Of a DNA stretch of 64,000 nt, positions 25,953 through 35,010 are shown piece by piece. How positions within the stretch are numbered: position 1 is the first letter of the stretch; every line of letters begins with the position of its first letter. This DNA comes from Bacteroidota bacterium (GTDB taxonomy: Bacteria > Bacteroidota > Bacteroidia > M30B66), in NCBI GenBank assembly GCA_027483445.1, contig JAIXUS010000013.1, positions 1-64,000 of the forward strand, read 5' to 3'. The notes below the pieces were generated by a model. The model was not told the origin of the DNA, did no database searches, and saw only the letters and a program-made list of their open reading frames with translations. A program made the translations under genes and the position numbers.

Positions 25953-27257
25953 TCAATCACTAATTGTAGTGAGCGGAACGAGAATTTCAATATGATTATT
26001 CTGGGCTTGGCAATTTGCTTTGAGCTGATTGGCAAGGTGTTTCATGTTTTCGGGCAAAGCCGGATGATTTTCCGTGAAGCCTAAGCGTATTTGCAGGCTC
26101 TCCGTTGTATTGCTTAATGTGAACGAATCACCTTGATGTTGAAGGAGCATTAGAAAGCACTCGCGGCTAAGGCTGATGACCTTACGTAGGCTGTCTGGTG
26201 AGGCCCGTTGGCGAAAGGCCTGCTCATTTAGCCGGAGTTCCCAGTTGAGGTTTTCGGGGCTCAATTTTTCGCGGCAGAGCAATCGGATCCGCTCTTCGAG
26301 TTCAGCGAGAGTATTGGTTTGCGGGCTAAGCGCCCAGATGATATCTTGCACCTTGTCGAGCAGCAACGAAGCCCTTTTTCTCACTTGCTGGTTGAGCATT
26401 TGGGCCTTTCCCTGGGTGTTTTGCAACTCTTTTTCGACCATGGCCGAGAAGATGTGGATATCGTTGATTCCACTTCCCAGCTCATTGTGAATTTCTCGGG
26501 CGGCCTGCTCCCTGTGCTGGGCTATTTGCTTTTGGAGTAACAGCTTTTGTTCGAGCTGATGGATATTCTCTTGTTTCAGCAGCAGGCTTTTACGCTCAAT
26601 TTGCCGGGTTTTGAAGGCGAGGGCTGTATTTAAAATGAGGAATTCGGTCATGGTAGCAAACACCACCGGAAGTGTCGGGTGAATTTTGTCATAATGGGTG
26701 AGAATCATAATCATCCCGGCAACCGAAGTGGAGGTCATCAACAAGGCCACGGCAAAAATGAAGTAACCGCGGGTTTCACGCCGTTGAGCAAGCCATCCTG
26801 CGAGCAGCAGCGTAGCTATGCCTAACACTGCCGAAACGCCGATGAATAAGGGTTCTCGTTGGTTATGACTAAAGCCTGAAACCAACAGCAGCATATCGAT
26901 CGAGATGTAAATGAGCATCAGATACTCCACATAGATGCTGAGTCGGTTTATTTTCGGGTGCAGGACCGGCAAGTCGAGGAAAAATCGGGCGAAACGGTAA
27001 TACCAAAAGAAGCACAACATGGGAAGAATCATGTCGAGCGAATTTTTGAAGAAACTTAGGAAACGAACCGAATCGATGAGCCAGTCGAAACGCGAAAAGC
27101 AATAAATGCCGACGCTAATAAGGTAGGCAATATAATTGAGGTACTCTTTGCGGCGAATAAACACATACTGCGCACCGAGGTAGACGCTTTGAAATAAGGC
27201 AATCCCTGCAAAGGCAATAACACTTAAAAGTTCAACAGGCGGAATGGACAGCAACAT
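25953..27257 (-). CDS. 7TM sensor histidine kinase with degenerate ATPase domain
   Basis: 434-residue protein. About seven hydrophobic helices occupy residues 5-225 in the manner of 7TMR-DISM sensors, followed by a coiled coil and the HisKA_3 phosphoacceptor helix HREQAAREIHNELGSGINDIHIFSA with His257 intact and VQDIIWALSPQTNTL. The C-terminal ATPase region is short and decayed: the N-box place reads SLSRECFLMLLQHQ without the catalytic Asn, the DxGxG G1 box is replaced by LGFTENHPALPENM, and no ATP-lid glycines remain, although HIEILVPL marks the last strand. I infer that it cannot phosphorylate by itself and may receive phosphate from, or regulate, the intact kinase two genes downstream. 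Confidence 0.8.
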   Translation of the reverse strand: MLLSIPPVELLSVIAFAGIALFQSVYLGAQYVFIRRKEYLNYIAYLISVGIYCFSRFDWLIDSVRFLSFFKNSLDMILPMLCFFWYYRFARFFLDLPVLHPKINRLSIYVEYLMLIYISIDMLLLVSGFSHNQREPLFIGVSAVLGIATLLLAGWLAQRRETRGYFIFAVALLMTSTSVAGMIMILTHYDKIHPTLPVVFATMTEFLILNTALAFKTRQIERKSLLLKQENIHQLEQKLLLQKQIAQHREQAAREIHNELGSGINDIHIFSAMVEKELQNTQGKAQMLNQQVRKRASLLLDKVQDIIWALSPQTNTLAELEERIRLLCREKLSPENLNWELRLNEQAFRQRASPDSLRKVISLSRECFLMLLQHQGDSFTLSNTTESLQIRLGFTENHPALPENMKHLANQLKANCQAQNNHIEILVPLTTISD

Positions 27258-27274
27258 GGTTTAGGCACCAGCAG

Positions 27275-28123
27275 CTACAAAGAAATGGAAAAGCCTGCCA
27301 ACAGTTGAATTGAACCGGAGGAAAAGTTAAAGCCACGACTTCCGTAGCTTTCCATCATCGTTTGCGGGCGTAGCTCCAGAAAAAAGAGATCGGTTTTTCT
27401 TAAGCTGAGCTCCGGCTTACGCAGCGCAAATTCTAAACGCATGGAGGCATAAAGCGAAAGTGCCCAAATACCAGGCGTTTGCAGTGATTGATTGGTATAA
27501 TCATATTTGCTATAATAGTTTGGGCTACCCATACTGGAACTCGAAATCAAATCATTGGAAGTTGAGGTGCTCCATTGAGAATCTACTTCGGTGCGGCTGT
27601 TAAATGAATATCCTCCAACCATGCCAATTCCCAAACAGGTAGAGGCTTTCTTTTTCGGGAAAGCCCTTACAAATGCCCCAACATCCAGTCTGATAAAGTC
27701 GCTTTGTACCTCTACACGGTGGTTCTGACTGTATAGCGTATCCACGCGCCATAAGGCATTGTTAAACTCGATGGTATCGCCCACAATTGTGGTGTTTGTC
27801 CTACTGTTAGCACCCACATTATTTCCCGATGAAAACCCAAGGCCAACCTGTAAAAACGACTCTGTTGTCCGGGGCCGTTTACTTTGCTCATTCGTAAGGG
27901 GAATCAGAAATCCCATAACCATGGGTAAAGTCGTATTCGAACCTATATAATCGCTCCCTAAATCGTTGTTTCCACCGGGAATTTCAGGGTCAAGCTTTTG
28001 AATTTCCTTAGAATCAATAACAGACTGGAATCTAATCTCCGGCCCTACCAAAAAGTAAAGCGACGATTGTGCGGATAAATGGCCGAGGCTTAGGCCGAGA
28101 AACAACAATAAGGTGTAACGCAT
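27275..28123 (-). CDS. Putative outer-membrane beta-barrel protein
   Basis: 282-residue protein with a signal peptide (RYTLLLFLGLSLGHLSAQ) and a mature part of alternating short strands ending SIQLLAGFSISL, with the terminal aromatic/hydrophobic strand typical of outer-membrane barrels. The open frame extends 62 codons upstream, but the ATG at 28123 starts exactly at the signal peptide. It is 17 bases upstream of the degenerate histidine kinase on the same strand, so it heads the sensor operon, perhaps as a product that the system senses or controls. No family recognised. Confidence 0.65.
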   Translation of the reverse strand: MRYTLLLFLGLSLGHLSAQSSLYFLVGPEIRFQSVIDSKEIQKLDPEIPGGNNDLGSDYIGSNTTLPMVMGFLIPLTNEQSKRPRTTESFLQVGLGFSSGNNVGANSRTNTTIVGDTIEFNNALWRVDTLYSQNHRVEVQSDFIRLDVGAFVRAFPKKKASTCLGIGMVGGYSFNSRTEVDSQWSTSTSNDLISSSSMGSPNYYSKYDYTNQSLQTPGIWALSLYASMRLEFALRKPELSLRKTDLFFLELRPQTMMESYGSRGFNFSSGSIQLLAGFSISL

Positions 28124-28382
28124 ATTTAGGTATCTTAAGCAAGTTGAGAAAAATTTCAATAAATAGCGAATTAAATTTTTAATAGATCTATATAAGATTG
28201 AGTTTGGGTGCAAACGGAATAGGGAAACGAAAGATTTATGGATCGCCCCAAAATTTTGGCCTTTGCTTCTGTGGTAACTTAGAAACAATGCGAGATTCAT
28301 CCAACACAAGCTTTAAGCGAAAGGCCGAGCTCTATTCAAGCCAGCTGTTGTGGTGGTGAATTCAACACACCGACCAAAACAT

Positions 28383-28847
28383 TTAGGCCTTCTTTTTTTC
28401 CGGCTTATACAAGCTTTCGTAGGTTGAAATCCACTCTTCGGCACTTACTTTTTGCATCAGTTCGGCAATGAGTTCCAGTGGAATATGTTCAGGCTTTTTA
28501 AAGCGAATGCACGATTTCCCCATATCCAGTTTTTGCTTCGATTGTTGACCATAAGCCTCAGTAAACCAGCTGAGCAGTTGGGGCATAGCGTAAATTCCCA
28601 TGTGGTAAAAGGCAATGAAGTTCTTCTGCGCTGCTATGCTCACAAAAGGAAGGGCTTCCTCTGGCTTGCAATGATAGCCCGCCGGGTAAAGGCTGTGCGG
28701 AATTACAATCGCGGGCATTCCATACGACAATCCGGGTTCAAAGCCGGGCATTCTATGCTTCACCAGAATTTCCCAAAGTTGCCGCATAGCCTCGTTTTGG
28801 TCGGCCTTCACCTGATTAAAGTAAGCCTCAATTTTAGCGTCCATCAT
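28383..28847 (-). CDS. DUF1801 family protein
   Basis: 154-residue YdhG-like protein of the DUF1801 family, with IEAYFNQVKADQNEAMRQLWEIL, the LSYGMPAIVI signature, FVSIAAQKNFIAFYHMGIY and the C-terminal KSCIRFKKPEHIPLELIAELM. The fold resembles frataxin/YjbR small alpha-beta proteins. No defined activity; some relatives are proposed to bind iron or act as chaperones. It stands alone with its own direction, between the sensor operon and the sdh terminator. Confidence 0.85.
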   Translation of the reverse strand: MMDAKIEAYFNQVKADQNEAMRQLWEILVKHRMPGFEPGLSYGMPAIVIPHSLYPAGYHCKPEEALPFVSIAAQKNFIAFYHMGIYAMPQLLSWFTEAYGQQSKQKLDMGKSCIRFKKPEHIPLELIAELMQKVSAEEWISTYESLYKPEKKKA

Positions 28848-28871
28848 ACCGATTCTTGGCTACAACAATAC

Positions 28872-28908
28872 AAAAAAAACAGCGGAGGCCCGAGAGCACT
28901 CCGCTGTT
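28872..28908 (-). terminator. Rho-independent terminator of sdhCAB
   Basis: ACAGCGGAG / CTCCGCTGT nine-pair stem, followed on the minus strand by eight T residues, 22 bases past the sdhB stop. Confidence 0.9.
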
Positions 28909-28930
28909 GTATGTTCAGCAGGATTTGCTG

Positions 28931-29674
28931 TTAATCGACAATGTTCGAAACCAGATAGTCGCGGTTCATGCGGGCAATGTGATCGAGACTAATGCCTTTC
29001 GGACATTCCACCTCACAAGCGCCGGTATTGGTGCAGTTTCCGAAGCCTTCCTCATCCATCACTTCAACCATTTTCTTCACCCGAAGATGACGCTCTGGTT
29101 GCCCCTGCGGGAGGAGTGCAAGCTGCGATACCTTAGCCGATACGAAGAGCATCGCAGAGGCATTTTTGCAGGTTGCCACGCAGGCTCCACAGCCAATACA
29201 CGCCGCCGCATCGAAGGCCTTATCGGCATCCTCTTTCGGAATAGGAATGGAGTTGGCATCAACGGCATTTCCGGTGTTCACCGAAATAAAGCCACCCGCC
29301 TGGATTACGCGATCAAATGCGCTGCGGTCTACCATCAAATCTTTGATAATCGGGAAGGCCGAGGCTCTCCAGGGCTCCACCACAATGGTATCACCATCGT
29401 TGAAATGGCGCATGTGCAACTGGCAGGTTGTAGTACCGGTAAGCGGACCATGTGCCCGACCGTTGATGTACATTGAACACATTCCGCAGATGCCTTCGCG
29501 GCAATCGTGGTCGAAGGCAATCGGATCTTCTCCTTTGCGAATCAATTCATCGTTCAACACATCAAACATCTCCAAAAACGACATATCCTCAGATACATCG
29601 GGGAGTGTGTAGGTATTAAAGTTTCCCGGCGTCTTGCCGTTCTGCTGTCTCCAAACTTTTAAGGTAATTTTCAT
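28931..29674 (-). CDS. sdhB: Succinate dehydrogenase/fumarate reductase iron-sulfur subunit
   Basis: 247-residue electron-transfer subunit of complex II, cytoplasmic face of the inner membrane. It carries all three cluster motifs: plant-ferredoxin type CREGICGMC with the fourth Cys in GTTTC ([2Fe-2S]), [11 protein letters not shown] and [15 protein letters not shown] ([4Fe-4S] and [3Fe-4S]). This is the type with fused cytochrome b (B-type succinate:quinone oxidoreductase) found in Bacteroidota. Last gene of sdhCAB, 23 bases after sdhA. Confidence 0.96.
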   Translation of the reverse strand: MKITLKVWRQQNGKTPGNFNTYTLPDVSEDMSFLEMFDVLNDELIRKGEDPIAFDHDCREGICGMCSMYINGRAHGPLTGTTTCQLHMRHFNDGDTIVVEPWRASAFPIIKDLMVDRSAFDRVIQAGGFISVNTGNAVDANSIPIPKEDADKAFDAAACIGCGACVATCKNASAMLFVSAKVSQLALLPQGQPERHLRVKKMVEVMDEEGFGNCTNTGACEVECPKGISLDHIARMNRDYLVSNIVD

Positions 29675-29697
29675 GGACGTGTCGTTTGTGTTGAGTC

Positions 29698-31614
29698 TTA
29701 TTTATAGGACCGTTGTACCAACTTCACATTTTCAAACACCAACGGCTCTTTGTGCAGTACTTCAGCTTGGTTATCGCCTTTGTATTCCCAGGCCGAAACG
29801 TAGGCGTAGTTGTTATCGTCGCGAAGGGCTTCACCATCTTCGGTTTGGTATTCTTCTCGGAAGTGACCTCCACAACTTTCATTGCGGTCGAAAGCGTCAT
29901 CAATCATTAGTTCTCCCAGCTCGAGGAAATCGGCTACCCGCAAGGCTTTTTCTAATTCCTGATTGGTCTCATCGGCACTGCCCGGTATGATCACTTCTTT
30001 CCAGAATGAGGTCCGAATGTCCTGAACCATCTTCTTGGCTTTTTGCAAGCCTTCGGCGTTACGAGCCATTCCACAATATTCCCACATTACTTTCCCCAGT
30101 TCTTTGTGGAAATGGTCAACTGGCTTACTGCCCTTGATGCTCATCAATCGTGCAATACGTTCTTGTGCTTCTTTTTCGGCCTTTTCGAATTCGGGGTGGT
30201 CGGTTGGGATGGCCTTGGTGCGGATGTCTTTGCTGAGGAATTCACCAATGGTAATCGGCAATACAAAATAGCCATCCGCAAGCCCTTGCATAAGTGCAGA
30301 AGCACCGAGACGATTGGCCCCGTGGTCGGAGAAATTGCACTCTCCCGTGGCATACAAGCCCGGAATTGTGGTCATCAGGTTATAGTCAACCCAAAGTCCG
30401 CCCATGGTGTAGTGCACCGCCGGGTAAATTCGCATCGGCGTGGTGTATGGGTCTTCACCTGTGATTTTTTCGTAAATCTCGAAGAGATTACCATAACGGG
30501 CCTCGATAACATCCTTGCCGAGGCGACGAATTGAATCGCTAAAGTCGAGGTAAACAGCCATTTTGGAAGAACCCACGCCATAACCGGCGTCGCAGCGCTC
30601 TTTGGCGGCACGACTGGCAATATCGCGGGGAACGAGGTTTCCGAAAGCAGGGTAACGGCGCTCAAGGTAGTAATCGCGCTCTTCTTCAGGAATATCAACC
30701 GCTTTCCGTGAGTCGTCTTTTTTCTTCGGTACCCATATACGGCCATCGTTACGCAGCGACTCCGACATGAGCGTAAGCTTCGATTGGTGGTCGCCAGAAA
30801 CCGGTATGCAGGTAGGGTGGATTTGGGTGAAGCAAGGGTTGCCAAAGAAGGCTCCTTTTTTATGGGCCTTCCAAATCGCAGTTGTATTGCTGCCCATCGC
30901 ATTGGTGGAAAGGAAAAACACGTTGCCATAGCCACCGGTAGCCAACACTACGGCGTGACCAAAATGGCGCTCGAGCTTGCCGGTAATCAAATCGCGGGCG
31001 ATGATTCCTCGGGCTTTACCGTCGATGATCACAACATCTAACATCTCATGGCGCGAGAAAATTTGCACCTGCTTGCGACCAATCTGACGGCTTAATGCCG
31101 AGTAAGCGCCTAGCAGAAGCTGCTGTCCGGTTTGACCTTTGGCATAGAATGTCCGGCTCACCTGAACTCCACCGAAGGAGCGGTTGTCGAGCAATCCACC
31201 GTATTCGCGGGCAAAAGGAACACCTTGCGCCACACACTGGTCTATGATGGCCGTACTCACTTCCGCAAGGCGGTGAACATTGGCTTCGCGGCTGCGGTAG
31301 TCGCCACCCTTGATAGTATCGTAGAACAATCGGTGAACAGAGTCGCCATCGTTGGAGTAGTTCTTCGCGGCGTTGATTCCACCTTGTGCGGCAATACTGT
31401 GCGCTCTACGAGGGCTGTCCTGAAAGCAGAAGGCCTTCACTTTGTAACCCATTTCTCCGAGCGTAGCAGCCGCTGATGCGCCAGCAAGCCCTGTTCCCAC
31501 TACGATGATTTCAATGTTTCGCTTATTGGCCGGGTTAACCAGAGGAATGGTTGCCTTATAACGGGTCCACTTCTCGGCAATAGGGCCTTCAGGTATTTTG
31601 GCGTCGAGTATCAT
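29698..31614 (-). CDS. sdhA: Succinate dehydrogenase/fumarate reductase flavoprotein subunit
   Basis: 638-residue flavoprotein that oxidises succinate (or reduces fumarate). The FAD-binding [18 protein letters not shown] lies near residue 40, the flavin-linking histidine region is [17 protein letters not shown], the substrate-site HPTCIP and [12 protein letters not shown] segments are present, and the C-terminal helix bundle with RNAEGLQKA follows. Membership of the B-type branch agrees with the single cytochrome b gene upstream. Co-transcribed with sdhC (13-base gap) and sdhB. Confidence 0.96.
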   Translation of the reverse strand: MILDAKIPEGPIAEKWTRYKATIPLVNPANKRNIEIIVVGTGLAGASAAATLGEMGYKVKAFCFQDSPRRAHSIAAQGGINAAKNYSNDGDSVHRLFYDTIKGGDYRSREANVHRLAEVSTAIIDQCVAQGVPFAREYGGLLDNRSFGGVQVSRTFYAKGQTGQQLLLGAYSALSRQIGRKQVQIFSRHEMLDVVIIDGKARGIIARDLITGKLERHFGHAVVLATGGYGNVFFLSTNAMGSNTTAIWKAHKKGAFFGNPCFTQIHPTCIPVSGDHQSKLTLMSESLRNDGRIWVPKKKDDSRKAVDIPEEERDYYLERRYPAFGNLVPRDIASRAAKERCDAGYGVGSSKMAVYLDFSDSIRRLGKDVIEARYGNLFEIYEKITGEDPYTTPMRIYPAVHYTMGGLWVDYNLMTTIPGLYATGECNFSDHGANRLGASALMQGLADGYFVLPITIGEFLSKDIRTKAIPTDHPEFEKAEKEAQERIARLMSIKGSKPVDHFHKELGKVMWEYCGMARNAEGLQKAKKMVQDIRTSFWKEVIIPGSADETNQELEKALRVADFLELGELMIDDAFDRNESCGGHFREEYQTEDGEALRDDNNYAYVSAWEYKGDNQAEVLHKEPLVFENVKLVQRSYK

Positions 31615-31627
31615 GTTCGTGTGAGGT

Positions 31628-32317
31628 TTAGAGATTCTTCAAACAGAAGTAAACCGGCATCGCTGCAAACAAAGCCGGAATGAGAATGGCAAATAAAAAG
31701 GTACCCAGATTTTGAATTGCGGGCGTGTAGCGGTGGTGGCGAATGCCCAACGACTGGAATCCACTGGCAAAGCCGTGGTAAAGGTGGAAGCCGATAGCAA
31801 ACATACTCACTACATATAGCGCGGCATACCACGGCTGAGAAAAGGCCTCCACAACCACACTGTACATATCTTTATAGCTCTGGCCTTCGATCGTAGTTAC
31901 GGGCATATTGCCAAACTTCATTTCGAACCAAAACGATTTCATGTGAACAATCAGAAACACGAGAATGATGGTTCCCAATAAAGCCATGTTTCGTGATGAC
32001 CATGAACTCGATTTGCTTTGGTCAACTTTTGCGTAGCCTTGTGGACGGGCTTTGCGATTCTGAGCTGCCAAGTAAAACCCATCAATGATGTGCAAAAGTA
32101 TGAATGCGTAATTTACATACGCTATGGTTTTAATCAGCGGATTGTTGGCCATAAACGCGGAGTAGAGGTTAAAGGCCACACCACCATCGTTTTGAAAAAG
32201 TTGCAAGTTCCCGAGCAAATGCACCACTAGAAAGGTGCATAAAAACAAACCCGAAAGGGCCATTAGATATTTTCTGCCAATCGAAGATCGAAACAATCCT
32301 GTTGCTGCTGTTGCCAT
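31628..32317 (-). CDS. sdhC: Succinate dehydrogenase cytochrome b subunit
   Basis: 229-residue single-chain, di-haem type cytochrome b that anchors SdhAB and reduces quinone. Five hydrophobic helices are visible ([87 protein letters not shown]), each of the first four containing a candidate axial histidine. Start at 32317 is chosen because translation begins [17 protein letters not shown] as in relatives and a -33/-7 promoter lies just upstream; the frame is open to 32356. First gene of sdhCAB; no sdhD is needed in this type. Confidence 0.94.
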   Translation of the reverse strand: MATAATGLFRSSIGRKYLMALSGLFLCTFLVVHLLGNLQLFQNDGGVAFNLYSAFMANNPLIKTIAYVNYAFILLHIIDGFYLAAQNRKARPQGYAKVDQSKSSSWSSRNMALLGTIILVFLIVHMKSFWFEMKFGNMPVTTIEGQSYKDMYSVVVEAFSQPWYAALYVVSMFAIGFHLYHGFASGFQSLGIRHHRYTPAIQNLGTFLFAILIPALFAAMPVYFCLKNL

Positions 32318-32339
32318 ATACTTTACAATGAGAGGTGTG

Positions 32340-32371
32340 CAAATGTATGATGACACTGTTGTCTTCGCAAA
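32340..32371 (-). promoter_or_regulatory. Promoter of sdhCAB
   Basis: On the minus strand TTTG (32371-32368), 20 bases, then TACATTTG (32347-32340): a full Bacteroidota -33/-7 pair, with start of transcription expected near 32335. Confidence 0.7.
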
Positions 32372-32658
32372 TCCACACCTATCGATTTCAACACTTCTTT
32401 AACAGGGATTTTTGAAAAAGGTTTTTGATGGCCTTATCTTGTAATTTGCAATCAATCAGGGTCTTGGTATTTTTGATTTGGGTTTAATTCCTGAATTTCC
32501 TTATACAGAAAGATTCTAAATTAGAGTTTGCGGGAAACACCTCTTGGGTTGGTCGGTGAAACAGCACTGTTTATTTTCCCTGTTCAAAGCTAACCGTATG
32601 AGAAAAGTACAAAAGAAATGAGTACTTCAGTCAAAGACTGGAATACTGTTCCTGAGCC
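32372..32658. other. Interval without recognised gene
   Basis: About 290 bases of AT-rich sequence upstream of the sdh promoter. I see no coding frame with family signature, no tRNA and no strong hairpin; it may hold the promoter of the small gene at 32659. Confidence 0.5.
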
Positions 32659-32895
32659 ATGAGAAATGCCGATTCGGTAATTTTTAACCTGATTTCGCCC
32701 ATCGGAAGTGTAACGAAGAACGTAACCGGCGGAACCAACTTGGTCACTTGCTCGGCTTCCGAAATGGGTGGACTAAGCGCCGGACAAGGCAACCTTCAAA
32801 TTGTACCCTACAATATTCAATCGGCAGTATACAGCAGAAAAACGCTCTATTTAATCAATGAAACCGTATTGATCCAATCGGTCACTTTAAACTAG
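32659..32895 (+). CDS. Small hypothetical protein (78 residues)
   Basis: Short frame with codon usage like the neighbouring genes and a strand-rich, Ser/Thr/Asn-rich sequence (SVIFNLISPIGSVTKNVTGG ... YSRKTLYLINETVLIQSVTLN). It has no signal peptide and no family I know. The best support is a strong terminator 20 bases after the stop on the same strand and the absence of any other gene the terminator could serve. It may be a remnant of a longer gene. Confidence 0.4.
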   Translation: MRNADSVIFNLISPIGSVTKNVTGGTNLVTCSASEMGGLSAGQGNLQIVPYNIQSAVYSRKTLYLINETVLIQSVTLN

Positions 32896-32914
32896 TTCTC
32901 GCATAACATTTATC

Positions 32915-32949
32915 GAGCCCGCAGTTCTTTGTTACTGCGGGCTTTTTTA
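32915..32949 (+). terminator. Rho-independent terminator
   Basis: GCCCGCAG / CTGCGGGC eight-pair stem followed by six T residues, downstream of the 78-codon frame. Confidence 0.85.
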
Positions 32950-33016
32950 TTTCGCCCACCATTTAAGGCTCCAACTTTGGCCTTGAAGTTTTCGTCGTAA
33001 CTCGTGCAACAACGCC

Positions 33017-33024
33017 TACCTTTG
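33017..33024 (+). promoter_or_regulatory. -7 promoter element of the RsmB-like gene
   Basis: TACCTTTG, exact TAnnTTTG match, ends seven bases before the ATG at 33032; a very short or absent leader is implied. Confidence 0.5.
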
Positions 33025-33031
33025 GCGACCT

Positions 33032-34198
33032 ATGCACGCACTCTTCAGGCATGCAGGCGATATTTTGTCTTCCTACACAGGCGAAATTCCCCTGCACCAC
33101 ATTTTAAAAGCTCATTTCAGGAAATTCCCCATTTTGGGCAGCCGCGACCGAAAGTGCATCAGTGCACTTGTTTACAGTCATTACCGCTGCGCCTTGTTGT
33201 TGAGCAACGAAGTTGAAGCCCCAAAACGTTGGTGGGCATCCATGGTGCTCAGCGATCAATCGAGAAGCTTAATTAGCCTACTTTTTCCCGATTTCCCTTT
33301 GCCACCTGAGCAAAGCAACTGGCTCGAACGTAGCCGCTTTCTTCATGAGCAGGGAATTGGTCATCAGCCGCAGGCATTACTCAATAACCTGCCCGACTTT
33401 AGCGAAACCCTTACGCCTGAAGTGTATTGCAGTGCTTTTTTTAGTCAGCCGGCCTTGTTCATTAAAGCCAGTCCATCAGCCCTTGGGCGCATTCAAAAAA
33501 TCCTCAGTAAACAAGGAATATCGTTCACCGACCATGGGCAATCTTGCCTCGAGTTGCCGTTGAATACGCCTTTGCAGCAATGGTTAAAACCGGCCGATTT
33601 TAGGGTTCAGGATCGTGCCTCACAGGCGGTGTACCAGCATTTCCCGAATTTTCAGCCTAAGCTTATTTGGGATGTTTGCGCCGGTGCCGGCGGGAAGACC
33701 CTTCTGCTCCGTGAGCGCTACGCAAAGGCTGAGCTTATGGCCAGCGATGTGCGGGAAACCGCGTTGGCTAACCTCCGCCAACGGTTTATGCAATATGGTT
33801 ACACGCCGCCCTGGATGGCGGTTTTTGATGCAGCATCGGGCGAAGAGCCCTCTTTTATCGACGAGAAACAGCAACCTGATCTGGTGGTTTGCGACGTACC
33901 ATGCAGCGGTTCAGGCACTTGGCACAGAAACCCCGAACAGCGCTTCTTCTTTCAACCCGAAACCCTCGAGCAAACCACTGAGCGCCAGTTTCAAATTGCC
34001 GCTTCGGCCGCGAAGACATTGGCGCCTGAAGGTTATCTGTTGTATATAACCTGCTCTGTTTTTAAAGCAGAAAATGAGGGCGTTGTAGAAAGATTGCAAA
34101 ACGACACCTCCTTAAAACTTGAGCACCAACAGCTCATATCGTTTCTTCATGCCGGAGGCGATTCCCTTTACGTGGCGCTGTTTAAAAACGAGGCCTGA
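33032..34198 (+). CDS. RsmB/NOP-family RNA (cytosine-C5) methyltransferase
   Basis: 388-residue SAM-dependent enzyme that makes 5-methylcytosine in rRNA or tRNA. An N-terminal NusB-like helical domain (about 1-130) precedes the methyltransferase core with SAM motif I DVCAGAGGKTLLL, motif IV with the catalytic PCS cysteine in DVPCSGSGTWHRNPEQRF, and motif VI with the second cysteine in LLYITCSVFKAENEGVV. The two cysteines are the signature of the family. Bacteroidota RsmB-like proteins of this length probably methylate 16S rRNA, but the target base is not proved. Its stop is one base from the stop of the convergent HAD gene. Confidence 0.88.
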   Translation: MHALFRHAGDILSSYTGEIPLHHILKAHFRKFPILGSRDRKCISALVYSHYRCALLLSNEVEAPKRWWASMVLSDQSRSLISLLFPDFPLPPEQSNWLERSRFLHEQGIGHQPQALLNNLPDFSETLTPEVYCSAFFSQPALFIKASPSALGRIQKILSKQGISFTDHGQSCLELPLNTPLQQWLKPADFRVQDRASQAVYQHFPNFQPKLIWDVCAGAGGKTLLLRERYAKAELMASDVRETALANLRQRFMQYGYTPPWMAVFDAASGEEPSFIDEKQQPDLVVCDVPCSGSGTWHRNPEQRFFFQPETLEQTTERQFQIAASAAKTLAPEGYLLYITCSVFKAENEGVVERLQNDTSLKLEHQQLISFLHAGGDSLYVALFKNEA

Positions 34199-34199
34199 T

Positions 34200-34832
34200 T
34201 TACAGCAAAGGAGAAAGAAAATCGGCAAGCGTACCGGGCGGAAGCCAGTGCGCATGAATCCCCAGTTTTTGCGCGCTTTCGATGTGTTGTTTCGAATCGT
34301 CGATGAATAAGGTAGTTGATGGATTTAAACCGGCATCTTCGAGCACATGCCGGAAAATTTCAGGCTCAGGTTTTCGAAGTCCGAGCTCATAAGAAAGGTA
34401 AAGACCTTCGAAAAATGGCTCTAGCGATGGAATCTGATGCTCCTCGATTAAATACGTGTTGAATTGCTCAATGTGTAAATCGTTGGTATTGCTGAGCAGA
34501 AAAATCCGGTGAGAGGCGGCTGCTTCCTCAAGCAAATGCAAGCGTTCTTCGGGAAGATCGAGGAGAATTGAGTTCCAGGCCTCAATAATTTGTAGACGAC
34601 TCACTTCGGGGCCCGTGAGTTTTTGAATTTCTGCCAGGAAGTCATCACTACTGATTCTGCCAGTTTCATAATCATCAAGTAATGAGGTTTGTCCGTGCTG
34701 GGCAAAGTGCTGCGAAAAATCCTGAATCCCCAGCGTTTTAAAGGCCTCAACCGGCTTTTGGTAATCGATATTTAAGATTACGCCTCCCAAGTCAAAAATG
34801 ATGGCCTCAATCGAATGTCCTTGATACTTCAT
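34200..34832 (-). CDS. HAD-family hydrolase (YihX-like phosphatase)
   Basis: 210-residue HAD phosphatase. Motif I is IIFDLGGVIL (nucleophile Asp in the usual DxGxV form, with Gly after Leu as in the YihX/haloacid dehalogenase group), motif II LLSNTND, motif III Lys in LGLRKPEPEIF and motif IV FIDDSKQHIESAQKLG. A four-helix cap is inserted after motif I. Substrates are likely small sugar phosphates or nucleotides, unproved. The ATG at 34832 is taken because a TACTTTTG -7 element sits four bases upstream; the ATG at 34847 would lie upstream of it. Confidence 0.9.
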   Translation of the reverse strand: MKYQGHSIEAIIFDLGGVILNIDYQKPVEAFKTLGIQDFSQHFAQHGQTSLLDDYETGRISSDDFLAEIQKLTGPEVSRLQIIEAWNSILLDLPEERLHLLEEAAASHRIFLLSNTNDLHIEQFNTYLIEEHQIPSLEPFFEGLYLSYELGLRKPEPEIFRHVLEDAGLNPSTTLFIDDSKQHIESAQKLGIHAHWLPPGTLADFLSPLL

Positions 34833-34836
34833 GCGG

Positions 34837-34844
34837 CAAAAGTA
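34837..34844 (-). promoter_or_regulatory. -7 promoter element of the HAD gene
   Basis: TACTTTTG on the minus strand, four bases before the ATG; implies leaderless or nearly leaderless mRNA. Confidence 0.5.
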
Positions 34845-34854
34845 CAAACTGCTT

Positions 34855-34886
34855 TTTGTGGTTTCGGTGTAATGCCATTATATTTG
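34855..34886 (+). promoter_or_regulatory. Promoter of the CAU tRNA
   Basis: TTTG (34855-34858), 20 bases, TATATTTG (34879-34886), 13 bases before the tRNA. It is divergent from, and partly intermixed with, the HAD promoter region. Confidence 0.7.
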
Positions 34887-34899
34887 CCGCCCTTACGGC

Positions 34900-34972
34900 G
34901 GGCCTGTAGCTCAGGGGTTAGAGCGTCGGACTCATAATCCGCGGGTCGTAGGTTCGATTCCTACCTGGCCCA
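34900..34972 (+). tRNA. tRNA with CAT anticodon (Met elongator or Ile2)
   Basis: 73-base cloverleaf with D arm GCTC..GAGC, anticodon loop CTCATAA (anticodon CAT), T arm GTAGG-TTCGATT-CCTAC and discriminator A. It lacks the initiator-tRNA features (no run of three G-C pairs next to the anticodon loop). Elongator Met and lysidine-modified Ile2 share this anticodon and I cannot separate them by eye. Two positions are mismatched as read here: acceptor pair 6-67 (T-T) and anticodon-stem pair 27-43 (T-C). Confidence 0.92.
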
Positions 34973-34979
34973 CACCGTC

Positions 34980-35010
34980 AAAGCCTCGTCATTAGACGGG
35001 GCTTTTTTTA
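34980..35010 (+). terminator. Terminator after the CAU tRNA
   Basis: AGCCTCGTC-ATTA-GACGGGGCT stem with one G-T pair, followed by seven T residues; its T-run overlaps the stop codon of the convergent membrane-protein gene. Confidence 0.85.
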
